64,000 nucleotides of DNA, taken from the NCBI GenBank assembly GCA_018136815.1, contig CM030933.1:3397144-3461143 (forward strand), given 5' to 3'. Origin of the DNA: Isochrysis galbana (Eukaryota; Haptophyta; Isochrysidales; Isochrysidaceae). A model generated the notes under the pieces. The model was not told the origin of the DNA. It did no database searches and saw nothing but the letters and a program-made list of their open reading frames with translations. The translations under genes and the position numbers were made by a program. Positions 1-8,700 of the stretch are shown here, piece by piece (the stretch's first letter is position 1; every line of letters begins with the position of its first letter).

Positions 1-180
1 CAAGCGCGAGGCCCAAAGTAGTGTACATGGGCCGACCCCCCAAAACCGAAGAACAAGGAACAAGGGGGGGGAGCGGGCGGGGGAGCGGCGGTAGGGGTAT
101 AGGCGATGGTGTCGGAATCGCGGGAGAGAGCTTGTCACTTGTAGCTTAGCGGGCACCTTCAAGAATTTTTTTGTAACTTA
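1..180. repeat. Dispersed repeat fragment ending in the GCGGGCACCTTCAAGAATT motif
   Basis: No gene is visible. The first 60 bases resemble 3780-3840 (shared words around CCCAAAGTAGTG and CATGGG). The block ends at about 150-168 with GCGGGCACCTTCAAGAATT followed by a T run. That terminal motif recurs at about 3930 (slightly changed), in reverse at about 20525 and 20620, and forward at about 54558, so it marks the edge of a transposon-derived repeat. Orientation and full length are not clear here because the window cuts it. Confidence 0.6.
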
Positions 181-387
181 AGAACGAAAGTGCCGCAGTT
201 CTTTTGTTTACTGTGGCGGAAGCGTTCGTTCGTTCGTTCTCCTCGGCGTAACGGCCGCGCTTCCCCACCCCCCCCGCCGCCGCCGCGGCATCCCCCTCAC
301 TCCCCCACCCCCTCGCCTTCTCTCTCGCCCTCTCCCGCCTTCTCGTCTTGCGAGCAGTTGCGCTAGACTCTGTCTTGAGCACGCAAC

Positions 388-480
388 ACTCCCTCCCTCC
401 CTCCCTCCCTCCCTTCCTCCCTCCCTCCCTCCCTCCCTCCCTCCCTCCCTCCCTCCCTCCCCCCCTCCCTCCCTCCCTTG
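388..480. repeat. CCCT tetranucleotide tract upstream of the coiled-coil gene
   Basis: An almost pure run of CCCT units (with CCTT and CCCC variants) ends five bases before the ATG at 485. It could serve as a pyrimidine-rich core promoter or 5' leader, since pyrimidine runs on the sense strand also precede the genes at 5782 and 37714. It also gives meaningless Gly/Arg/Glu ORFs on the minus strand. Confidence 0.85.
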
Positions 481-484
481 GGGG

Positions 485-2620
485 ATGACGGCTGAGCTGC
501 CGGTAGTCTCAGCAAATGTGGGAATGGTCGCGGGTTCACCGCGAGTGCAAATGCTACAGAGACGCGGCTCGATCGGTTTGAGCAACCTGAAAAAGCAGCA
601 GAAGGAGAAGGAGGCTCGACGCAACGCCATGCGTGCCGAGAGAGCCCCAGTGCCCACCTCACGTGAGGTGGTTGGGCGGCAGGTGCTGGACATGCTGCGC
701 GAGGGTGAGCGCAAGCAGGCAGAGGTGCTGGCAGACGGACGCGAGGACACGCGGTCGGTTCAGTCGGAGAGCTCGATCACCAAGAAGAAGCAGACGCCAC
801 GGGTCCCTTCCGCTCGCGCCGCTGCGCTCGACGCCTCACGCTCGTACCTGACGGGTGTGCTCACGCCCGTGACGCCGCACGCCAGCACGCCGCTCTGGAA
901 GGAGGACCTGGTCGATCGCGTGCGCCGGCGTGTGGGTGAGCGGGCCGCCACGGCCACTCCGTCGCGTTCTCCGCGGATGAACGGTGTCCTTCACGACACA
1001 CTCCTTGACACGGCCTCGCCCCGGTTCTCGCCGCGGCCGCCTGCAGAGTTGCCACTCCGCACGCAGTCCTCAAGAGGGACGCGTGACCGTTGGGTGATCC
1101 GTGACTCGAGCAACTCGCAACTGTTGAGGGAGGGCTCTCCCTGGGCGATTCGACCGAGCAACGGATTGAGCGATTCGCTCAGCCGGCCTAGCTCCGCTCG
1201 GACGACTGGTCCACGCACGGGCCCACTCTTGGAAAAGACGCGCCAATTTGAGCACTATCGTGACGCGCTCTCCGAGCAACAACTTGTGAAGCAGCTGCAA
1301 GAGAAAGAAGAGAAGAGGCTGCGTGCCGAGTTGAAGGCAGTCGAGAAGCAGAAGCTTGAGCTTATGAGCCAGCAGGGCGTTGCTGCCGCCGCGGCCACCA
1401 TGGCGGCGCGACTGCGGCAGGAGGCTGACCGCAAGACGCAAACGCTTTATGTGCTTAACTCACGCCTCGGGGAGAGCGAGGCATACAACGCTGCGCTGGT
1501 GCGCGCGATCAATGTTCTGCGGCGCGAAAGGAAGGAATATCTGCGGCAGCTTCGTGTCCGGGAGGAGAAGGAGCACGCCTTCCTCACCGACATGCGCTCA
1601 TTCTCTTCGACGGCGCATAGTGCGCTTGATGACAAAGAGCGCGTCGCGTCAAAGTTGCGCAGGTTGCAGCACGAAGAGAAAGCAGAGGCACTGGAGTATG
1701 TGCGCATGCTTGAAGAGCTGGTGGAGAGAGAACAGGAAGTTGAACGACAGATCGCGGCCCACCTTGCGGCTGGATCTGCGACCGAAGAGGAGGCTCGGCG
1801 GCTTCGCTACGTACAATTCCGCGCGAGCAGGCAGTCGATGACAGCACGCGAACAACGGTTTGCATACCTAGGCGCCCAGCTCGAGGGACTGCGCAAAGAG
1901 TGTGGCGAGTTGGCCACTTTGACAGGCTCGCCCTTCGAGCCGCAGGACGCCGAGAGCATCGCTGCAGTTGTGCAGGCGCTGCGCACAAACGAGCAGCGCA
2001 ACTCGTCGTTGCACACCTACTTGCAGGTGGAAAATGCTGAGGTGGAAGCTCTGGAGGAGGAAGTGGAGGCACTCGAGTGCGAGGCGGAAGAGCTTGAGCG
2101 GCGTGCGCGGTCAGAAATGCAGCACCAAACTGATGGCTTCGCCGAGGCTGAGAGCGAGAGCGAGGCACTGCAGCTCGTGAAGGAGCGGACGGCCACTGTA
2201 GAGTCGCGGCTTCGCCAACTCGCGCCGGCGCTCGTTGGACTGCTTGCGCACTATGCGGAGGATGACGAGATCGCCGAGTTCAGCTCGGCGATAGGTGGGT
2301 TTATCACGCCAGGAAGCGCCAAGCCGGCGCACCTGAGTGAGAGGGGCACAATCGTCGATCTCCAAACCCAAGAAGAACCGCTTCCCACAGTGGATGGTGT
2401 TTTTCAAGGGATGCGGCTCGTGGACAGCATGGTCGAAAGAATCCGATTGCGCATCACCCGATTGCTCAGCTCGGCGCCTGAACGCGTTGAGCGGCGGGCT
2501 GAGCTCAGCGCCTTTATGACCATCGTGAAGTCGGGAGCTATTGAGGAGACGGCCGCCAAGTATAAGGAGCTGGAGCAGCTCGCGCAGAACGGTGCAGGCA
2601 CCTTTGCCGACATAGAATGA
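485..2620 (+). CDS. Coiled-coil protein, outer dynein arm docking complex-like
   Basis: A single uninterrupted 711-codon frame from the ATG after the CCCT tract to a stop at 2618-2620. The first 240 residues are basic and Ser/Thr/Pro-rich and probably disordered. Residues about 250-690 are heptad-rich coiled coil, broken by short linkers. Around residues 333-365 a segment of the form YNAALVRAINVLRRERKEYL resembles the N-x-x-L-R-x-x-I-x-x-L-R-K-E-R signature of outer dynein arm docking proteins (ODA1, CCDC63, CCDC114). If correct, it helps anchor outer dynein arms to axonemal doublets, which fits a flagellated alga. Another axonemal coiled-coil protein is the main alternative. Codon use is GC3-rich like the neighbouring real genes. 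No intron is needed. Confidence 0.6.
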   Translation: MTAELPVVSANVGMVAGSPRVQMLQRRGSIGLSNLKKQQKEKEARRNAMRAERAPVPTSREVVGRQVLDMLREGERKQAEVLADGREDTRSVQSESSITKKKQTPRVPSARAAALDASRSYLTGVLTPVTPHASTPLWKEDLVDRVRRRVGERAATATPSRSPRMNGVLHDTLLDTASPRFSPRPPAELPLRTQSSRGTRDRWVIRDSSNSQLLREGSPWAIRPSNGLSDSLSRPSSARTTGPRTGPLLEKTRQFEHYRDALSEQQLVKQLQEKEEKRLRAELKAVEKQKLELMSQQGVAAAAATMAARLRQEADRKTQTLYVLNSRLGESEAYNAALVRAINVLRRERKEYLRQLRVREEKEHAFLTDMRSFSSTAHSALDDKERVASKLRRLQHEEKAEALEYVRMLEELVEREQEVERQIAAHLAAGSATEEEARRLRYVQFRASRQSMTAREQRFAYLGAQLEGLRKECGELATLTGSPFEPQDAESIAAVVQALRTNEQRNSSLHTYLQVENAEVEALEEEVEALECEAEELERRARSEMQHQTDGFAEAESESEALQLVKERTATVESRLRQLAPALVGLLAHYAEDDEIAEFSSAIGGFITPGSAKPAHLSERGTIVDLQTQEEPLPTVDGVFQGMRLVDSMVERIRLRITRLLSSAPERVERRAELSAFMTIVKSGAIEETAAKYKELEQLAQNGAGTFADIE

Positions 2621-2942
2621 TGTGCGGGCGCCTAGAGTCTTCAAGGGCGCCACAGCGACCTTCTTTGCCCTGACTCGCGTTGTAGTGCGCGCCAGCTAAA
2701 TAGTTGGACTTACAATGCGTGCCGCCTTCCTGGCGTCGATATGCGAGTTACATGAAATTATGTTAAAGTAGTTCTACATGTTGGTGATAAAAGGGAGTAT
2801 TAGACCCCGCATGCTCTCTACGGCACATAGAGCGAGAACTGTTGAGGGGCGACTTGCGCTTGCGCAGCGTACCTCGCGAAACACATCGCTATTGTTCTGA
2901 TCTCTGAAGCGCTCGTTATAAACTATAGTTATAGTTTTAGCG
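2621..2942. other. Intergenic, no gene seen
   Basis: The stretch is less GC-rich than the flanking genes and holds only short frames. The end, about 2910-2942, carries TATAGTTATAGTTTTAG just ahead of the retroelement-type ATG at 2943. A related sequence precedes the sister copy near 55590 on the other strand, so this is probably the element's leader. Confidence 0.5.
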
Positions 2943-3179
2943 ATGGAGCGCGCTCCGACCGCTCCCCCTCCCCAGCCCCCCGCCGCCACGACGCCCCAAC
3001 TGGGCCGCCCCAAGCCGCCGGAGCCTAAGCGCTCACAGGCCTCCGCATACACGACCCCGACCTTGATCGGGGGAGATTTGAACTGCGTGGAAGACGTCGC
3101 AAAGGACACCCGGCGAGCGGGCGAGACGGTCAACCATAGCGCACACGGAGAAAAGTGGAGAGCTAGCGGCCGTGGCTAG
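2943..3179 (+). pseudogene. Non-LTR retrotransposon fragment with endonuclease motif
   Basis: A 78-codon frame. Its N-terminus (MERAPTAP, then Pro-rich, then GRPKPPEPKRSQASA) matches the start of a minus-strand frame at 55430-55580, so it is a repeated coding start. About residue 40 it switches to LIGGDLNCVEDVAKDTRR, which looks like the GGD-x-N-C-V-x-D motif of APE-type endonuclease domains in LINE-like elements. The joining of an element start straight to a mid-endonuclease motif implies internal deletion, so it is not a functional gene. Confidence 0.55.
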
Positions 3180-3659
3180 GGTCGCCCCGCTCGTCGTTGT
3201 TACCCGTTCGTCCCGCTCGGATGATTCGCAAGGTCCGCAACCGCTGGCGTGTATGGACGGCGGTGCGCGGTGCGCACGGCTCGATCTCCTATGCCTGGCT
3301 GCCGTTGTCCGTTGTCTCCATTGCTGGCTTCGGCTCTCGATGCGGAAGTCCGCCTTCATTCGCCCGCGGTGGAGGAGGAGCCGTTGCTGATCCTTGCTCC
3401 CTCTCCCTCCCCCAGGGGGAAGCCGCAAGGCTGGGCCCCCACAAAGAGACGCGACCCCAAGCGCCCCACAGCAACTGCGAGCCAAAAGGCCCGCCCCCCC
3501 CCCTCCCCCGTGACGGATCCGAGGAGGGCGGTTCCTTGCACCGGCGATACCTGAACGCGCGACTTAGCCTAAAAACGCGAGGAGCACGCAAGGAGGTAAG
3601 CCAGGTGATAGGTGAGGGGCAAGCAGGCGAACAAGGGAGGCGACAAAGGAGGCGAGGGC

Positions 3660-3775
3660 AAAGAGGGCGAATGGGCGAATGTAGGATCCTGCGACGGTGA
3701 CTAGTGGCTAGCCTGCAAGGAGGGGACATAGAAACGCAGACAACTTCTAAAACAAAAAGGTCGATCGCGGATGCG
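3660..3775 (+). repeat. Dispersed repeat, GGACATAGAAACGCAGAC family
   Basis: The sequence from the GCGAATGTAGGAT word to the ATCGCGGATGCGAC word recurs at about 55668-55765 on the same strand and, as the part from the GGAGGGGACATAGAAACG word on, at about 45285-45352 on the opposite strand. Copies differ by a few substitutions. It is likely a conserved terminal or untranslated part of the same retroelement family. Confidence 0.7.
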
Positions 3776-3999
3776 ACACCCCGACGCCAGACCCAAAGTA
3801 GTGCACATGGGTCGACCCCCAAAAACCAAATAAAAAGGACCGACGGGGGGGGAGGAAAGGGAGAGAGGGTGGGGCACGGGCGATGTCAGGGGAAGTCCCC
3901 AACGAGAGGGACGGGGGATAGCAAAGTAGTAGGCACCTTCAAGAATATTTTTTTTCCCTCTCCCTCCCCCTCGTCCTCGTCGCTGTTCGTGCCGATGCC

Positions 4000-4610
4000 T
4001 CCGCTCTTGGAGACGTGTGCCTCCGTCTCCTTTCCGGACACGTTCACTCCAGAGGGTTGGCATGCCGCCTTGCTTGCGGTAGCACATATATGGAAGAGCC
4101 ACATAAATCCGGAAACTCCGGACGAAAACGTGGATGACGCCTGGGGCAACGCCCAAAAGGCAGTAGCTACATACCTCCTGTGGGCAACGCGGCAAGGGAA
4201 AGAACACCAGGGGATAGCCAGGGCAATAGACGAACTCGCTTTGCTCGGGATAGAGCTAATTGACAATGAGCCCAACGCCAGGAAGCTGGACAGGATGCGA
4301 GAACTCAACGACAAAATAGACACAATCCGGAAAACATCCAGTCCGTCGACAAAGGAAAGCTTCGACGCCCTTAAACACGAGGAAAGAATGACGAAAGAAT
4401 TCTTTATTCTTTCAGAAATTCCAATCCCGAGCCTCCAACAGCGCGATTCCGGAACTATACATCACAAACGACTAGAACGCCCCGGACGAACATACGAGGC
4501 GCACGACCGCAGACGACGCAGAGATACGCAAGGAACTCAGGAAATACTATGGAAGGCTATACCAAGAACGCAGAAGTGTAAGAGACCGAGAGCTAGAGGC
4601 CCCACATTAA
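4000..4610 (+). pseudogene. Decayed non-LTR retroelement ORF2 linker region
   Basis: One frame reads a helical, charged segment (DRMRELNDKIDTIRK and KHEERMTKEFF). Further on, a second frame reads EIRKELRKYYGRLYQERRSV. Both resemble the linker between endonuclease and reverse transcriptase in LINE-like ORF2 proteins, where a charged helix is followed by a Y/F-x-x-LY motif. The frame change within about 150 bases shows it is broken. No reverse-transcriptase catalytic motif remains before the TIR-type end at 4849. Confidence 0.45.
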
Positions 4611-4616
4611 CCACTC

Positions 4617-4849
4617 TGATTCCTTCCCGTGAGCGCCCGCCTGAATCTCCCAAAATAGCCCTCCACGCGCGGGGGAAGGGAGGGGGGTCCCTTACCGACG
4701 CCATTGCCATTCGTGGGGCAGGAGGGGGTCGTTCGGAGGGGGGAGGGAGTTGCCGGGGCAGGTAGGGGCGGACCTTGCGGAATCCTTGGACACCCAGGGG
4801 AGGTGGGAAATAGGGAAATAGTGGTTAAAATGAGTGAGTGACCGGGCTA
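4617..4849 (-). mobile_element. One end of the TAGCCCGG-TIR element family (copy C)
   Basis: Read on the minus strand from 4849, the sequence starts with the terminal motif TAGCCCGGTCACTCACT. It then follows the left end of the large element at 13983-14215: the AACCACTATTTCC word, the GTGTCCAAGGATTCC word, the run of C-rich words and the GCCTGAATCTCCC region. No matching second terminus is visible nearby, so this is a truncated or solo end. Confidence 0.75.
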
Positions 4850-4859
4850 CTATACTAAC

Positions 4860-5600
4860 CAAATGCATGTGACGTACGACACATCATTCATAGAGCGATG
4901 TGTGGGGCCACAAAGTATATACCCCCCATACCCCATACCCCCTCCCCATCACGCCGCCGAACTTGCTTGCGGGTCTCGGCGATCGGCGAATATCCAATCG
5001 ATATCCAATGGATATTTGGCTGGTACCCCGGATATAAACTGGATATCCCAAATGGATATTTGGGTAGATTTTACTGCATATTTTGGCATACCCCTACAAA
5101 CTCCGCAGCCCATTGCTGCTTCGTTTGGAGCGTTTTTCTGCGTCGTGGTGGTACCAACAGCAGATGGCATGCTGAAGCGCCTTTTGCTTCGAATCCATCA
5201 ACGGCCAACCAACGGTCCGACGGTGGCGCGCGCCTCTCGTCGGTGTATGATACGGACCCACTCTCCCGACGCGCACGCCGCGCTGCCCGCCCCTCTCCTG
5301 CCCCTCCTACCCCAAAAAGGACCTTTGAGGCTCCGTCGAGCGCGCTCGCCGCCGTCTTTGTATCTTGTATCTGGTCCAGCGTGCCCGGCGCGCGCGCGGG
5401 GCGCCGCTCCTCCGCTCCTGCGGCCCAAGCCACGGCAGTGGTAGTCTCGCCCTCTGACTCTGCGGCATCACTCATGCCAGAGCTCTCCCAGCAGCCTCAA
5501 AGGGCCGAAGGACTGCAGCTAGGAGTTGGGCACGCGGTAGGAATTGGGTAGACACGGAGTACGTAGAAAATGTAGAAGGCAAAAATCCCTATTTAAGTTC
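4860..5600. other. Intergenic with ATATCC/GGATAT word cluster
   Basis: No supported gene. Between about 4985 and 5070 the words ATATCC and GGATAT occur repeatedly in both orientations, forming overlapping short palindromes. Around 4915-4950 an AT-C-rich run (CATACCCC units) resembles sequences near 50755 and 58380. The remainder gives overlapping open frames in several registers with no recognisable protein. Confidence 0.5.
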
Positions 5601-5605
5601 TAACG

Positions 5606-5781
5606 GATGTGTTGCTATATCTCTTTCCTCGCCGCCGCCGCCCCTTCTTCCCCATCATCCCCCCCCGCCTCTCCCCTCAGTTGTTCTCTCCTTCTCTCTC
5701 TCTCTCTCTCTCTCTTCTCTATTTCTGTCGCTCTCTCACGTCACCACTGCTCTCAACTCCTCGCGGTGAGAAGCGGAGTCA
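5606..5781 (+). promoter_or_regulatory. Pyrimidine-rich leader of the BTAF1 gene
   Basis: The 175 bases before the BTAF1 start are CT-rich on the sense strand, with an uninterrupted CT dinucleotide run at about 5693-5714 and no TATA box that I can see. This resembles the tract ahead of the genes at 485 and 37714. A role in initiation is inferred from position only. Confidence 0.35.
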
Positions 5782-8700
5782 ATGGCTCCGCCGTCGCGGC
5801 TCGAGAAGCTTCTCGGACTGCTCCACGCAGCCCCATCGGAGGCTTCGAGAGTTGCCGCGGCGCGACAGCTGGGCGAGCTGCAGCGCGCCCACCCGCGCGA
5901 GCTTCACACGCTGCTTCCTCGCCTTCTCCGTCCCCTCTTCTCCCTCGAGTGGAGTGAGCGGCGGGCGGCGGCTCTCGCTCTCGCAGAGGTTGCTGCAGGA
6001 GTACACTGGGCTCCACAGGCGGCGGAGGAGGTGGAGGAGGAGGCGGAGCACGTGGCACGCGCTGATGCCGCTGGCGCCTGGCTCTCCTTTGCCTCCTTCT
6101 CGATGACGACAGTGCTGGCCGCGGGAAGACCGCTGCTCGCCTCGTCGGGCGTCGAGTTTGATGAAGGCGATGAGCTGGGCGGCTCGGCAAGGGAAAGGCT
6201 GCTCAGGCAGAGGAAGGTGCTGCAGCAGCAGCTGGGCATGGACAGCATGGCGAGGGCACTTGAGGGTGCGCGCGGGGGCTCGTGCCGGGACAGGTCAGCG
6301 GTGGGGATGCGGGCAGAGGGGATCGAGGGCAAAGGAGTAGGCCAGCATTCGCAGAGCTCCGCGCGGCTCAGGCAGAAGCGTCGGCTTCCCGCGGGCGTGC
6401 GGCGCGCGAGGATTGCGGCAGGACAAGGAATGAAGCCTGACAGTGGGGCGCTAGTCGCCGCGCTCAGCCGCTGCCCGGCGCCCTCCCCACGCACGCGCGC
6501 AGGTGCTGTGGAGGAGATTCTTGATGAACGCGACGTTGCGGCGGCGCCGGCGGCAGCGAGCTCTCGGCGCGCCGCCGCGTGGGCCGGGCATGCTGGCGAC
6601 AACGCGATTTCACGAGCGCTTGAGACCTCGGGCGACGCGCTCTCCGCCCGGGCGCGCAATCAGGCGCGGCGGCAGGTGCGATTTTGGCCTTCGCCCACGC
6701 TGCATGTGCGCCGTGTGCCGCCCATGACGCAAGCTGCCTCTGCCTACGCAGGCCAAGGCACGCGCAAGCCGCGGCGGCGGCGCTATCGTGGCGCTTACGG
6801 CGCCGCCTGCCAGCACCGGTTCGAAGCGACCGGTCGAGGGCGACGGCGCGCCGCCCGACGCCAAGCGGCAGACGACCGAGCAGGTGGAGGCGGCAGATCC
6901 GGCCGACTGGATGGAGTCGGATGCGTGGCCATTCGAGCCACTCTGCGCCGAGCTGCGCTGCTCGCTCTTCCATCCAAGGTGGGAGCGACGGCACGGCGCG
7001 GCGGCCGGACTGCGCTCCATCCTCCGCTGGCACGGGCGAACGGCTGGCGCGGTGGGCGGCGTGCGCAAGTGCGTCTCGGCGGAGCTGCAGGCTCAGTGGC
7101 TCGAGGACTGCGCCATCCGGCTGCTTTGCGTGCTGGCGCTCGACCGCTTCGGCGACTGGGCGGCGGGTGACCGCGTCACAGCGCCCGTGCGTGAGAGCGC
7201 CGCGCAGGCGCTCGCGGTGGTGGCCCAGCCGATGGCGGCCGAGGCCGCCGCTTCGGTGGCGGGCGCGCTTCTCACGATGGCGGCCGAAACGATGTGGGAG
7301 GTACGGCACGGCGCGCTGCTCGCGCTCAAGTACTTACTCGCCTCGCGGGCCGACCTACTCGGCCGGCTGCTGCCAGCGGCCGTGCCGCTGCTCATTGACG
7401 CACTCACTGACGACGACGACGACGTCCGTGCGGCGGCCGCCGCCGCACTGCTCGGCGTGGCGGGCCACCTGCGCGAGCGCGTGCCAATGCTGTTGCCGCG
7501 CCTCTTAGGCGCACTCTGGGCGGCGCTCCGCCGACTCGACGACCTCACCGCCTCGACCGCCACAATCATGATGCTGTGCGCGCGCCTCTGCGATGAGCTG
7601 CCATGCGCGCAGCTGGCCGCCGCCGCTCCGCCAGCCGACGACGCGGCCGCGCTCGAGGCAGTCGGGGCAGTGGAGGCGGCGGCTATGTCGCATACCGCTA
7701 CGCCCAAGGTCGAGCCCGACGTGGCCTGCACGGCGCCGGCGGCAGAGGCGGGGCCAGCACGTGGTGCAGCACTCTTTGCAGCGGTCGTGCCGCGTCTTTG
7801 GCCTTTCGTGCGCCACCCGGCGGCCGACGCGCGTATCGCCGCGATGGCCACGCTGAGCAAGCTAGTGGCGGCCGCGGCCGCGGCCGACGCGGTGTGCGCG
7901 GTCAAGGTGGATTCAGGCGCGCAGTGGCTCGGCTGGCTGCCACCGCTTTTGCCCACGGCAATGCAGCTGCTCTTCCAGGCGCTTCTCCTTGACGAGAACA
8001 CCAAGGTGCACGCGGCGGCCGCCGATGCGTGGCACGCGCTCCTCGAGCACACGCCGGTCACGCAGCTGCATACCGCTGCAGACGCGCACCTCGCCGCGTG
8101 GCTGCGCCTCGTTGCGACGCCGCCGGCATCGACACCTGACGCGCGGCTGTTAATCGCTTTCTCGTACGAGGAGGGTGGCGCTCACGACGAGCTAGCGGCA
8201 CAAAAGGCGGCCGAGGCGGCGGCGGTAGACTCCGATGCGCTCGCGCGCGCGGCGCGCGCGCTCGGTGCGCTCGCATGCGCATGCGCACGCTATGCCACCG
8301 ACGGCGGCAGCGGGTGGGTGGACGGCTTGGCCGCCGCACTCAGCTCGGCCTCGACGAGTGCGCGCCAATCGGCCGCGTGGACCGTCGCCGAGTGGGCCGT
8401 GCAAGCACGTGGCTCGCCGACGAGCGGCGTGCCAGCGCCACTGCAAGCCGCAGCGGCCGAGTGCCTAGATTCGGCCGATGGCTGCTGTGACAGTGCGCCT
8501 GAGCTCGCGCCGTCGCTGGTGATGCTCTGCGCCGAGGCTTCGGCGCTCGCCACGGCGTTTGCGCGTGCCGGCCTTTCTCGACAAATCATGGCGCAAAGCT
8601 GGCCGGCGGGCGTGGGTGCAGGCCGACCGCCTATGGAGGGCAATTCGTGGCCCGCCATCACGCTCGCCGGCGCTGATGCGCTCCTCACCCGGCTCGTGCC

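Noticed and set aside
5904-8061. Minus-strand frames of 250-320 codons under BTAF1
   Set aside because: GC3-rich coding creates antisense open frames. The plus-strand exons match BTAF1 throughout.
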